This document shows positions 24,321-36,890 of a DNA stretch of 64,000 nt, in pieces (position 1 is the first letter of the stretch; every line of letters begins with the position of its first letter). The stretch spans positions 62,001 to 126,000 of the forward strand of contig SNVD02000247.1 of assembly GCA_013180625.2 (NCBI GenBank), given 5' to 3'. The position numbers and the translations under genes are program-made. The notes under the pieces were generated by a model. The model did not search any database. It was given only the letters and a program-made list of their open reading frames with translations, and had not been told where the DNA came from. Source of the DNA: Boswellia sacra (lineage: Eukaryota > Streptophyta > Magnoliopsida > Sapindales > Burseraceae).

Positions 24321-25078
24321 CACTGATAAATACATATATAACATCGATTTTCTCATTTTAATGTGTTGTACATTTTGTTGGAAAAATAGTTATAAGACTT
24401 TTTTTAAAATTAGTTATAGAAGTTAATTGTTTTTTGATCTGAAATATAAATATAACTTATTCTCATATTTAAAATTTTTCATGATGATTATTTTTTGACT
24501 TAGGACTTAATCTAATAAATTTTTGTGTAAATAAAAAAAGCTAAAAATCATGACTTGTATTTGAATGCGAATGTCTAAATCATTTATTACTCCATTAATT
24601 CTCTTAATGCCCTTATAAAAATTCATTTGTTAGTGATTTGTACATAACCTAATATTTTAATTTTGGAACACTATTATTTATTTATAATTTTATATTATGA
24701 TTCTTTATATATTTTTAAAATTATTCTATTGTCATTTATATATCAAATTCTTTTAAAAAAAATCTTTCCCAATTATACACATTTAAATAAATTAAATTAA
24801 TAACAAATTTTGGTATGCAAATACTTTTACCATGCAAAATAAAATCACATGTGGAAATAATATATATAAATAAGGATATATGTGAAAAAACATTAGTTTT
24901 AGATATTTTAATTCGGATGTTAAAATAAAAAAATAAAAATATAATTTATATTTTTATATTTAGACCTATTCTGATATTAGTTTAATTCATACCTATTTAG
25001 GTTTCAGACAAAAAAAGAAATCGCCCCCTCAATCTTATATGAATTGTTTTACTATTTTAGGAGAGACATTTCAAACAC
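24321..25078. other. AT-rich intergenic DNA, no gene seen
   Basis: Very AT-rich, without open frames of interest or defined repeats. Confidence 0.55.
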
Positions 25079-25447
25079 TTTTTTTTTTTTTTTTGTGGAA
25101 AAGTTACTTAGTAATATAGATCCAAAAAATTATAATGTACAAAAATCCGAGGGGCATACCCCAAGAATTACAACTAGGACGTAAAGTCCAAGATCAAAAA
25201 ATAACAGCCACAAGCGGCGAAAAACAAAGCAAAGATCACAAATGGCCTTAACAACATGAAATAAAGGCTACAGGCGGCCTGAACAAAGCAAGATTTCCAA
25301 TGACCATAAATGGCCTAACAATTAAAGGAAAACAAAAAAAAAATGATCACAATGGTGCAAACATAAAGAAATAGAAAAGAAATCAAGTATGATTAAGTAA
25401 AGCCTTAATCCTACTTGTTCTTCTCCTTCTTACCATTTGTTATTAAG
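25079..25447 (-). mobile_element. 5'-truncated LINE copy
   Basis: Starts with a T-run (25079-25094) and is the reverse complement of the 3' end of the LINE at 41193-43545. It shares 'gtggaaaagttacttagtaa', 'ccgaggggcataccccaaga' and 'aaggctacaggcggcct'. At 25405-25440 it also matches the end of ORF1, where the minus strand encodes GKKEKNK before a stop. ORF1 end and 3' UTR are therefore contiguous here too, with no ORF2. Confidence 0.88.
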
Positions 25448-25865
25448 TGAAAACACATTTGATAATTTTACACATATTATAAATTGATAGATTTAAACTA
25501 ATTAATTGTTATTAATATCTAAGAGCTTTCTATTAGTTTCTGAAACTACAAGAAGATTTCACTTAGTAGAATGTCAAGACTTCAATAAAGTTATTCATAT
25601 GTTTCATAAATAGTAAAAATGAAACATTTTGTGAAAGAATACCAATAAATATTCTTTGAGAATGATATTAGATGTTCCTAAGAAGTATATGTTTTCACTT
25701 AATAGTGCTTTAATATGAGAATACTCACAACATATAATATTGATTAATGTCTGAGCCTCTAGCGCAGGTAATATATAGAACCATGAGACATGTCCATTTC
25801 TTTTTTCTAGAATTATAGCGTTAGTAGTGGTTTGTTTTGGCACTTGAAATTAATTTGAATATTAT

Positions 25866-26031
25866 TCTTATAAACTATCTACACAAACTTACTCATACAA
25901 ACTTATGTTAATAATTTGATTAGATGAATGAATTTCAAATATTAATTATGTTAATTAATATAAACGAGGTGGTACTAATTCAATAATGCCACATAAGTTT
26001 GTATGAGTGTATTTATTGGGATAGTTTGTAA
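25866..26031. mobile_element. MITE (~166 bp)
   Basis: Terminal inverted repeats of about 40 bp. The left reads CTTATAAACTATC…CTCATACAAACTTA and the right is its inverse, TAAGTTTGTATGAG…GATAGTTTGTAAG. The interior is AT-rich and non-coding. The TSD is not obvious. Confidence 0.85.
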
Positions 26032-26039
26032 GAGTAGCA

Positions 26040-26787
26040 TAACTCAATATAATATTAACCTTTATAAAAAAAATAAAAAATTATATCACATTTCATGGGC
26101 TAAGGGAGGGGGCTTAGCTTGGCATAGTCTCTCAACTTCTCTAAAAATTAAATAGATATATGTATATTGTTTTTAAAATATAAAATTATTAGATATTAAA
26201 AAAAATTCTAAAATTTGCTTACCTTTAAGTCTCAAAAAATAATATAATGTTTATAAGATAATAAAGAGTTCACTTTGATATTTAGAAAAACAAATCAGTT
26301 AGTTTATATAATATAAGTTATATAATAATATCCTTGCATATAAATTTATATTTGATAAATTAATTTATTTAAGAGAAGTTGAGTTATTATTGGTCCCTTT
26401 GTCACAATTTACATATTACGAATCATAAGATTATATTAAAATAAAGAATTCATAAAAAATAAATTATTTCATATTTAATAGAAAAGATGATAAATAAAAA
26501 TAATTTAAATATAAACAATTGATAATATTTAATGCAAGTTGTCTAATAAGGATTAACGACATGTTAATAAATTTTGTGATGAAAATTTTCAAACTTTCTT
26601 TGGCCCCCTCCAAAATGAATTTCTAATTATGTCATACATTTGCAGATATTAAATACAAAATATCTTTTTTCCATTTTAAACTAATTATGAGTTTATTTAC
26701 TTGGCCATTGATATCGATTGTGATTGAAGGAGAAGACCTCACTTATAATTTAGTTCTCCTTAATTGGTAGAGCCCGTACACTGACTT
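26040..26787. other. AT-rich intergenic DNA, no gene seen
   Basis: No open frames or repeat structure that I can name. Confidence 0.5.
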
Positions 26788-26930
26788 AAGGAAATGACCG
26801 CAATTTATGATTTATTGCTCATTAATTTCCTGCTGAATTCATACACGCCCATAAACCATTGGCCCTAGCTCTTAAATGCTATTAATATGTTGCTTTAAAT
26901 GCTATGGTTGACGTAGAGAGAGGGTTGGGC
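26788..26930. repeat. Copy of lectin-kinase upstream DNA
   Basis: Direct repeat of 24166-24319. It shares 'atttatgatttatt', 'taatttcctgctgaattcat', 'ccattggccc', 'agctcttaaatgctatta' and 'gagagaggg'/'gagagagtt'. It lies 2.6 kb further upstream in the same orientation. Confidence 0.85.
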
Positions 26931-27299
26931 ATCTCCCAAGCTTACAAGATATATTTTTTACAATAGAAGAGACTTGCATATATTTTTCTCAGACATGCTT
27001 TTCCCACAAGATAAGCTACTTATCTCTTAGGACACTTGGACATATTTTCCTTAGACATGTTTTCCTATAAGATAAGATACTTATTAGTGTCACATAGACT
27101 TGGCTTGTGGACTTGACTTTTGTAGACCATAATTATTATACCAAGGACATCACTTTGGAGAAGTGGTGATGTTGGAAATTCTTGCATATTCATCTGAGTC
27201 ATTATCATTGTCTGAGCTTTGTCATGTCAACATGTCAAATGATGGGATGTCATTGTCCTTGTCTTTTACTTAAGCTGGCAAAGATTCCTTTTTCAAAAG

Positions 27300-27512
27300 T
27301 TTTTTTTTTTTTGTAACCGAGGTGTCCGGGCCAGCTTACGCGCGCCACAACTAATCCTCGGAGGAGACTAGCACAACCACAACCCACTGTCACGGTCTCC
27401 CACTTAAATCATGGAGGAGGCTATTGTGGAGACTCGAACCTAGGACTTCACCATTGGTGCTGTACCAACTCCATCCTGACCCGCTTCACCACTTGAACGA
27501 ACCCATTGTTGA
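27300..27512 (-). mobile_element. SINE-like, tRNA-derived element
   Basis: Reading the minus strand: a box-A-like TGGTGAAGCGG (27491-27481), a box-B-like GGTTCGAGTCTC (27440-27429), and a terminal A-tract (T-run 27300-27312 on plus). Size, pol III box order and spacing, and the tail fit a plant SINE. The 5' boundary is approximate and no clear TSD is seen. Confidence 0.7.
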
Positions 27513-29747
27513 AAGATAAGGTTCATCGAGGGTGTATAAGTCTTGCGAATCTTGAAAGTATAGAGTTGGGTTTGAGAAGAGGATGGAATTGTCGGCTGTG
27601 GCATATTCTAGAGGCTAAGCTACAAAAATATATCATTATCGTCTCGATCGGTATATACAAGAAAAACACAAATATTTGACTATTTTTAGCTGTCAAATAT
27701 GATCATATTTGACGGTTACTGCGTGTCATATATATCACCGTCAAATATGATAATAGTTGACAGTGGTCAAACAGTCAAATACATACTATAATATATTTGA
27801 CTCTTAATAAGTAGTCAAGTTTATATGCAATTGGAATTGATTTTTTAGCATTATTTGACCGTTTTTGGAGCAATATTTGACAGAAACCTTCAAATATGAC
27901 AATTTAATGGTCAAAATTTTGAAAATGCTATTACTAATATTTGACTATAACGGTCAAATATAATGAACATAACGGTCGAATTCCTTCAAATTAGATTGTA
28001 TTTAACCGTCAAGTATGTGGTGGTAGAATAATATTTGACTCCTTTTTGACAAACAAATATTATTATAAAATAGTATTTTTTATACTTGCCGGTTTGCATT
28101 TTGTCAAGTATGAAAGATTTTTTTTGCTCATATTTGACTGTTTATTATTTTCTAGTTCTTCATAATAATATTTGTTTTGCTCATAATGAGCTTCATCATC
28201 GGACGAAACCCCACCAAATCCATTGACATTCTCATTATCAGAGTCATCGATGTCCACAGCAGAACCATCATCAAGATTACATGAAGAAAATGCCAGGGGA
28301 ACAATATGAGGAAGATATTGTTTCCCAAAAGAAATTTTCACATTAATTGTGCCACAAAAAGAATCACATAAATTCAATTTAAGAACCCAACTATACGCAC
28401 CTATGTAAATCCATCCTTCGTATTTCTGCTACGTTGCTAAAAAATCCATGAGTATACTCTTGAAGTTCACTAAATTCCAGTCCAAAACCCTGACAAATAA
28501 GTTGCATAAATTATTTACTTGGAAAGCTATAAAGATCCCTAGTTAGACAAAATTGACAATGTAATTACAGAAATAGCAACTTCAATGAAACGTGGCAAAA
28601 TTGGTTCCATTCTTGCTCTTCCAATAGACATTGCAACTATTCCAAGAAGCTCCGTAGCCCTTGCCTGTGCATGGAGGTCAGCATTATTTGTAAGCACGAA
28701 GAAAGTTTTCAGTAACTCGAGAACCCCTTCAACATATGGATTGAAAGCTTGCTCTGCAGCAGCTGCTACTGAACCAATTGCAAATTGAAATAACATTGAT
28801 AAGAAACTAATTATCTATAACAGAAGAAAAATCGACCATACGTTCAAACTACTTATGTGAAGTCGATGCGAGTATGATTCACATTTATACCATGCATGTC
28901 TCTTGCAAATTTCGGGGGCTATTTGGAGGGCTGCTAGTAGTTTCCCCATCAAAGGATCAAGGAAAGGAAGAATTTCCTCATCCATAACTTCACAAAATGC
29001 TGCCAATGCATAAGATCGATTTTCCTGTATAGAAGCAAGGGTTCATAACTTATAGAACCTTTTATCTTATAACAATCAATTTTCCCATATGTACCCTTAC
29101 TTCATCAGATGTATCCTCAAGGGCATTCAAAATGCAGGGAAGAACATTTTCATAGTGAGATATAATTTCAGGCTATAAATACTCAGCAAATTGACCCAAT
29201 GCAAATGAGGTAGCTCCTCTAACCATCTGCTCTGGATCCCTCAGAGCCTGTAGGACAATTTGAAGAACGGGCTCTAACTTCTCTTTCATCCAATCTACAC
29301 ATCCCTCAGAAACGACACCTAAAGCTGTAACAGCAGCTTCTTTGTACTTCAGATTTGCATTCTGACTGCTTAAAGAAGCAAACTCAAGAATAGAGGGGAA
29401 AACATGCTTTGAGAGGCTCAAAGCCATAGTGTCAATAACTTCTGCTGCCGTTTGATCTAGAGCAAGATCAGCATCTTCATCTGCATCATTTGATTTTGAA
29501 AGCAATGGGCACATGACTTGCAAAATAAGGATAACCAGCTTATATTTTTTTAGGAAGTTTTATTTGTACTTAGCCAACTAGGAAATGATCTGAATAGCTT
29601 GTAAATAAGAAAAAAAAAAGGTAAGTTAAAAGGGAAAAAAAAGAAAGAGAAAGAGGAAGTAATTCAAATAGAATGCTAAAAGAGAGATGAAACTCAGCAA
29701 CATAATTTAGCTCTGTCCCAACTAGCTAGGCTACCTAGAATAAGAAA

Positions 29748-32700
29748 CACCACAAGAAAAACAGTTTTTTGCGACAAAGTTTTTTGCGACGAAATCATTA
29801 TTTCGTCGCAAAAGCTAGCATTTAAAAAAAATGATATTTTGCGAGGAAATTTTCGTCGCAAAATAAAACCTTTAGCGATGAATATTTATTTCCTCGCTAA
29901 AAACTGGAATGACTAATTAAGCAAGAATTTGTTGCGACGAGATAAAATCTATTACGACTAACTTTTCGTCGCAAAATGTGTTACACAAAGATGGAATTTT
30001 GTGACAAATTTTTTTAACAACATAAACATTTTTTGCGACGAAATTATATTTCTCACGAAAAAAAGATCTTTTGCGATAAAAAATTCCACGCGAAAAACCA
30101 TTCCAATTCACCATGTACACATGACAATACTGGACATTTTGCGACGAAAATATGATTCCTCGCAAAATGAGACCTTTTGCGACGAAAAATTTCCTCGCAA
30201 AAAAGTGATATTTTGCGACAAAATATTCCTCGCGAAAAGCCATTATAATATAATATGCACATGTGACAATACTGAACATTTTGCGATGAATATATGATTC
30301 CTCGCAAAATAAAACCTTTTGCGACAAAAAATTCCTTGCGAAAAGCCATTATAATATACTATGCACACGTGGTAATACTGGACATTTTGCGACGGAAATG
30401 TTATTCCTCGCAAAATAACTCCTTTTGCGACGAAAAATTTCTCGCAAAAAGTGACCTTTTGCGACAAAAAATTCCTCACAAAAAACTATTCTAATTCACC
30501 ATGCACACGTGGCAATGCTAGGCATTTGGCGACAAAAATATGATTCCTCGCGAAATGAGACCTTTTGTGAAAAAAAATTTCGTCGCAAAAAATTGACATT
30601 TTGCGACAAAAAATTCCTCGTGAAAAAGTCATTCTAATTCACTATGCACACGTGGTAATACTAGATATTTTGCGACGAAAATGTTATTCCTCGCAAAATA
30701 TCTCCTTTTGCGATGAAAAATTTCTCGCAAAAAGTCTTGTGCAGATGTTACTTTTTTAAGACAAAATTACATTCCTCGAGAAAGACAACTTTTTGCGACA
30801 AAATTGGTGTCCTCGCAAAAAGTTACCTTTTTTGAGAAAAATTTTGTCGCAAAAAGTCATTTTTTTAAAATGATAACTTAATAACTGTTCTCTTTACTTT
30901 CTTTACTTTTCATCTCTTTGTTTGTGCTCCATGTAATATATAAGTCTTTGTTTGGATAATGATAAAAAAAAAAGAATAGAGAAAGTATTAAAAATTTAAT
31001 TTGATTTTAGGTAAATTTGAGAATTTTTAAATATAGCAGGATCATTTAGATATGCATATAAATTTTTATAAAAAAAATAACCCTTTTTTATTCCATCCAT
31101 ACTCTTAAATGTGAAAAATTATTGAGATATTCTAAATTTAATGTTTGTAAAAGAGATAAATAATTAAAATAAACTCTCTCTCTCTTTCTATATTTATATA
31201 TATATGTATAAAAGATGAATAACTAATAATTTAATAATAAAAGCATAAAATTTATTGCTAATTCTTTCGATATAATCTAATTTATGTGTGATTTGTATAT
31301 GTCCAGCTACTAAATTACAATTATGATAAAATTATTACTATGACTACTTTTTAATTGATGAAAATGAGATTGAAAAAAGACCGAACTTGTAAAAACCTAA
31401 TTTATTTTTTAATGTTTAATTATATGTCAAATAAACATAAATAATAAATTAATTAATAATCATGTAATGTTGCATATGAATTTAGACAGTGTATTTTTCT
31501 TAGACTTTTAATTTTTGTCTTATAGCTTTGAGTAAATTATTAAAATATTTTAAACAATTAGTAAAATTTATTTTAAGAGAGATAAATAATTAAAATGAAC
31601 TCTGTAACAAAATAAATGAACTCTGTAACAAAAAAAATGTAATTCTATACCTGAAAATAAATGCAATTTTGTTACATTTTTATATAATTATAATATGAAT
31701 AATTAATCATTTACTAATCAAAATTAAAAAAGTTTATTTTCTCATAATAACAATTATGACATATATAGATGTCTAATTATTAAACTACAACTATTACAAA
31801 CTTATGGTTTACATTTGTTAAAGATATTTTAAATATTAATTGGTAGTATTTGTAAAAGGAATAAATGATAAAAAATATTCAGTAAAAGTAAATGCATTTA
31901 TTACATATTGATTATAATATTAATATTTGATCATTTATTCATCAAAGTATAAAAAGCTTTTTTCAATAGCTCGCACATGATAATTATGCCATATGTATAG
32001 ATGTCTAACTATTTTACATTTGTTAATTATAGTTGACTTGTATGTATTTTGTTAACACTTTAATCCTCAATTAATTAAAACTAACTAAATACCATGCAAT
32101 AATTTTATGTATCTAATGTATGTGGTTAATACATGATTAATTAATTGACATTAAATTATTTAATATCAACCTAATATTAAATAAATTTAATTATGTTGGA
32201 TAAATTTATTTAATTACTAAATAAATTTATAATTATCAAAGTCCAAGTATGATTAATTTCAAAATCTTCTTAGTTTTTTATTATAATTTTCACATTTGTA
32301 TACTTTTTATGACAAATAAAAGAGTCTTTAACATTTTTTTTTTAGATTTTTAGTGAGGAAATTTTCGTCGCAAAAAGATTAATATTTTGTCGCAACATAT
32401 GATGTTTTGTGATGATTTAATTTCATCTCAAAATGAGGTTTTTTGCGACGAAATACAAATTTATATTCGTTGCAAGAAATAAAATTTAGTCGGACTTATT
32501 CCCGCTTAATAATTATGAAAATTTCAAGTTCTTTAGCGACGAAAAATTTGTCGCTAAAGGTCAATATTTTTGTCGTAAAATGAAATTTGGGCGGACTTTT
32601 TCCCGCTCTTGAAATTTCAAAATTTTGAAACTCTTTCTCGACGAAAATTTTATCGCAAAATATCAAAATTTTGTCACAAAAAAAAATTTTTGGCGAACTT

Positions 32701-33739
32701 TTTCCTGCTTTGATTTTTTTCATAATTTTAAAAACTATTTCGCAACAAAATTTTCGTCGCTAAAGGTTAAAATTTCGTCGCAAAATATCCAACTTTTATT
32801 ATATATACATGGGTTAATTTTTTGGATTGTTTCATTTTCTTCTATCACTTCCAATTCTCTACTCCTTTTCTTTTCCCAACATTTGGTAAATACTTTTACT
32901 ATTTCTTTTACTTTGTGTTGTAATATATTTTCTTTAATAGTTTAATATATTTTTATTCATTTTAATATTTGATTGATATTATTGCCTTTTGTTTGATAGG
33001 TATTTTTGAAGATGGAATACAACTCAATATTCTCAAATTCTTTGCTTCTTCAACATTTTTTTTTCATAAACTGATTTTTTATGCTTTAATTATTACTTAA
33101 TATTTTATTTTTATTTTTTTTTTTGTTTTTAATAGGTATTTTTGAAGATGGGTTGTACTTGAAGATTTGAGGATTTATACAAAGTCAAGCAACAAAAGAA
33201 TTTTTGGAGGATGAAGTTTTGTATTTTTTTCTCTTTTTTGTATTTCTTTTTTAATTTTGCTATGTACAAAGGTTGATATATTGTAAAAATATATTGTGAT
33301 AAATTTTTTGTAATTTGTTGTTAATTAATGAAATTATTAATATAAAGAATTAAGTTGTGTAATGAGACATGTCATTTATTCTAAAATTTATAACTAATTA
33401 AAAAATAAAATCTGTAAATTCTTAAAAAATAATCAATTTTCATGTTAAAAATTTATTGCGATGAATTTTTGTCGTTAAAGGTAGTATTTAGCGAGAAAAA
33501 ATTTGTCGCAATAAACTTTTTAACTAAAATAATTTTATTAAGAAATGAGTTGTTTTCTAATAATTTGCGACAATATTGGAATTCATCGCAAAATATGCTC
33601 TTTTGCGACAATTTATATTTTATCGCAAAAAGACTTTTTGTGAGGAATTCCAGAATTGTCGCAAAAAACCTTATCGCGACGAAATTTTAACTTTTTGCGA
33701 CGAAAAATTTCGTTGCAAAAAGTTATTTTTCCCGTAGTG
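29748..33739. mobile_element. CACTA element C4 (4.0 kb), nested in C3
   Basis: Left end CACCACAAGAAAAACAG, right end TTTTTCCCGTAGTG. TSD is aaa on both sides (29745-29747 and 33740-33742). Subterminal arrays of 'ttttgcgacgaaa…cctcgcaaaa' occur at both ends (29770-30860 and 32340-33720). The middle (30870-32330) is plain AT-rich DNA with no transposase. It is inserted within an intron of the importin-4 fragment and so is younger than C3's capture event. Confidence 0.9.
30100..30740. repeat. Higher-order tandem repeat in C4
   Basis: About five copies of a ~140 bp unit (one ~107 bp), each beginning 'catt(c/a)taat…atgcacacgtggyaatactg' at ~30102, 30240, 30347, 30487 and 30628. Each is followed by two or three 'ttttgcgacgaaa/cctcgcaaaa' pairs. 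Open frames through it are artefacts of the repeat. Confidence 0.85.
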
Positions 33740-34789
33740 AAAAACACAAAGAAAATATAAATCTTGGTCAGTCCAACCTGATGACGCATGTTGGACTCCA
33801 GATTTTAGCTTGAACAAACTTCAAGAGAAAACTGCACAATGGATTTGACAGAATCCCCTAGAAGAGGAGCAGGAGATTCAATCAGCTCATCAAAAATTTC
33901 AAATGCAATTACAGCAATATCCTCTTTAGCAGAGGGCAAGCATTGTCTGGAAACATTTAAAATGCTGGGAATGAACTCCTTAAACTTAACCTGCAAAGTT
34001 AAGATAAAAATTATGCCATATGAAGTTAAAATTTGAAAAGAAAAAAAAAATACTATATACGAAAAAAGGCTTGTATTTATGTGTATATGATACCTAAGAA
34101 TTCAGAAAACAATATATTCAAATTTCAGTAACTTAAGATTTTTAGGCACAACTATCAGACACTTCCATCAATGAGCTGCCCAATGCGACATAATCTCACT
34201 AAATTTGGGTATGGTGTTTTATATCCATCAAAAGATGCATCAATCTTGTAATGCAGAACCCAACAGAAAATGACATGAAATACAATTCTTATATTCTGCA
34301 AGACAACTACAGACATAGGCAAATTGTTGGTAACATAGTTTGCAAGTAAACTACAAGTAAGTTACAAAGGCGTACATTGATAGGTTTCTTACAGAGAACA
34401 TAGATGCATAAAAGAACTTAAGAAACTCATTTAACTTGCTACCCCTGAAAAAAAAAAAAAAAAACTCACCACCTCAGCCCCGTCATTCGTGAATTCTAAG
34501 AAAGACCCAACTGCCCTAGTAAAAAGGGCAAGAAGTACTCATAAGCAACCATAAAATATTTATCATTTCTTGAGAGCAGAAGCATCTAGAATGTCAAAAA
34601 AACTGGTTTAAGATATCTATATTACTTGAGAGTAGCAATTCTAACACAGTTGCTTGTCTCATCCTGTAAGCACTTTAGTAATAGAACTTGCAAATCAGCA
34701 AAATGGGGTTGAAATGTACTTCCAATTGTTTCGGTTAGAGAGCTAAAAAGCATCAATGCCACCTAATACAACAAAAAGCAAAACAGTTG

Positions 34790-36890
34790 CATAAGAATCT
34801 TAAAAATGAAACATGATAAATTTGAGAAAGGGGAAAAAAGAAACAGGCATTTGGACAGCCTAGTAACGGCTTGAATTGAAATTATATATAAATGATAATT
34901 CTACAACATTAACAGACAACAGATTAACTCTTATATCGTCCCCTTAGTGAGATATGAAAACATTCACATTCATAGAGCAGCACAATATTGATATTTGCTA
35001 TACGTTCTGACATAGGAAGTATGCCCCTTCAACTAAGAGAGATACAATGAATTAAGATTGAGATTGCTAGCAATTTAATGCATACCCTTGTAAAATGATT
35101 ATCGAACAACTTCAAGGCATGCAATAAATATTTTCCAGAAATAAAACCATTTCTGAAGAAATTTTTCTTGGATAAAAAGAAAATACAACACCTTTCTTTT
35201 AAGTCAAACCTTGTTTCAAGATGCCAGTAGCATTTATAACTCTGATCATGCCCTAATTTATGTAGCTCTTAAAGGTCGTACAGAAAATTTGTCCTCTTTA
35301 AGCCCACGATTATATTGAAAACAATGTTCCCAATAATCAGAATTATCAACCAATTGCACTATAATATGAATACCAATACTGTAACCAAACAAGCCACCAA
35401 AATCTAATCCATGAGCTGCAATTTTAAACCTAAATTTACAAAGTAATAGTCTAGATTGCATCTTCCTAAGCAAAAAAAAAAAAAAAAAAACCCAAAAAAT
35501 TATGTGGGCAACTGCTCCATCATGTAGACGATGCTGACAAGATAGTATGAACAGTAAAAAAAAAAACTTAGTTTTGAATTTTGATCTGGTGTTATAGACT
35601 TACTTCTCTATAGTCTTCCTGTGCACTCTGACTACATTGGAATAGAAAGAGCAACAACTCAAGCCACTCACCCGCTGGAGCAACATATTTTGCAACTATA
35701 CTGACAATATATAAAACCCAACTCCTCCTTTGGCTAACCCTAGGCCCTCCCTAAATATATAGAGTTATGGTGATAACTTCTCTTTCATTAACTATAAAAT
35801 ACTCCTACTATTTTTCACAATCTTTCAGCAATTAACACCTACCAACTGACCTAAACTCTGACTTAGCAACAATTTTAAGATGGTAACCATCTCATTTGTA
35901 ACCATCAGCATTAATCCAAATCATATCAAATTCGAGGATATATTTTTTTAAGTAACCATGTAAAGCATCATCATAAAAATAAGTACCTAAGAAACCAATT
36001 AAAAGGCAGGCAAGTAGGCTAGTCTGAGTTATCTTAACTGCAGATTAGTCCACAGCATCACTTCTAGTAGAATTATGAAGTCTGATCACCTAAAAGAAAT
36101 ATAGAGGGATAGATCAGATTCAGGCGAAAAAACCCAAAGAACTTCTACTACCAGCACCTCACCACCACAAATCTAACCATTTCACTTACAAGACACACCA
36201 ACACACACCACAAAATCCATCACAATCTCACAGCCACATACGGCTACCACTAACTACCATGAATAAAAATTATCACCAATGCCCCAGCCCAACACGCATC
36301 AACAAATCAACAAAAGTTAATTTTCAAAAACTTTAAGATTTTAACAAGAAAAAAATTATAAGTCCATATAAGCAAAATCAGAACAATCTCAACAACAAAT
36401 TGAGTTACGATTGCAGAAAGTACATAACATTTTACCAGCCCCAAATCTAAAACAAGCCACTCAACCCAACCCTAAACAAGGAAAAAAATGGCTTCACCAG
36501 GAATGAAAGAGAAGAGAGAGCAAGAGAGACAAGAGGAGAGTAGAGAAACATAAACAATGATGGAGAGACTAGAAGCGTGAGAAATCGAAATCAGTCAATT
36601 ATTTCAATTTTGTGAGTGAGTTGATGCATCAGAAATCTGTCACATGCATGAGAAAGGAATTGATGAGGGAGTAAGGAAGGGACCAAGGGAGTGCCGGATC
36701 GATGAAGAGAGTGAGGGAGAAGTTAAGTGACTTAATTGGTGAATGAGTGAAGTGCCGCGAGGGAATGAGAAAAAATATGGTGACTAGGGCAAAATAGAAG
36801 GGGGAAACACGAAATGGAAAGAGATAAAGGCAATATTCATATATTTAAGCAGTGTCAATTCAGTAATTATACGTGTTAAGATAAGTGTCA
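34790..36890. other. C3 interior without recognisable genes
   Basis: AT-rich with A-runs (e.g. 35470-35490) and a purine-rich patch at 36480-36740. No further importin exon or other gene was recognised. Confidence 0.5.

Larger units (their letters stand above)
28170..34770 (-). pseudogene. Captured importin-4 (IMB4-type) gene fragment
   Basis: Minus-strand exons in the right order for the importin-beta karyopherin that carries cargo into the nucleus. ~34765-34620: VALMLFSSLTETIGSTF…CLQDE. ~34560-34485: AVGSFLEFTNDGAEVV. ~33993-33773: FKEFIPSILNVSRQCL…ELIESPAPLLGDSV, with a TAA before NLES. ~29595-29103: KYKLVILILQVMCPLL…VRGATSFALGQFAEYL, with stops including one after AEYL. ~29023-28890: ALAAFCEVMDEEILPFLDPL. 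~28795-28560: IGSVAAAAEQAFNPYVEGVL…LGIVAMSIGR. ~28345-28180: YLPHIVPLAFSSCNLDDGS…DSDNEN…FGGVSSDDEA. This covers roughly the middle half of the ~1050-residue family protein. Both ends are missing and several stops are present. Splice context such as GATGAA|GTAAGG is kept, so the capture was genomic DNA. CACTA C4 sits in one intron. Confidence 0.9.

Noticed and set aside
26931..27652. Left part of the pararetrovirus continuing beyond C3
   Set aside because: The sequence could be viral intergenic DNA, but no motif or TSD proves it, so it was not annotated as such.
29917..30494. Overlapping ORFs of 66-136 codons on both strands
   Set aside because: They are open only because of the C4 subterminal repeat composition. 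No domain, and different frames give equally long peptides.
29760..30730. CRISPR-like array of repeats and spacers
   Set aside because: The 'gcgacgaaa' repeats are degenerate and occur in both orientations inside CACTA termini of a plant genome.
28170..34770. Functional importin-4 gene
   Set aside because: Both gene ends are missing, several exons carry stops and a 4-kb CACTA interrupts it. It is best read as captured cargo.
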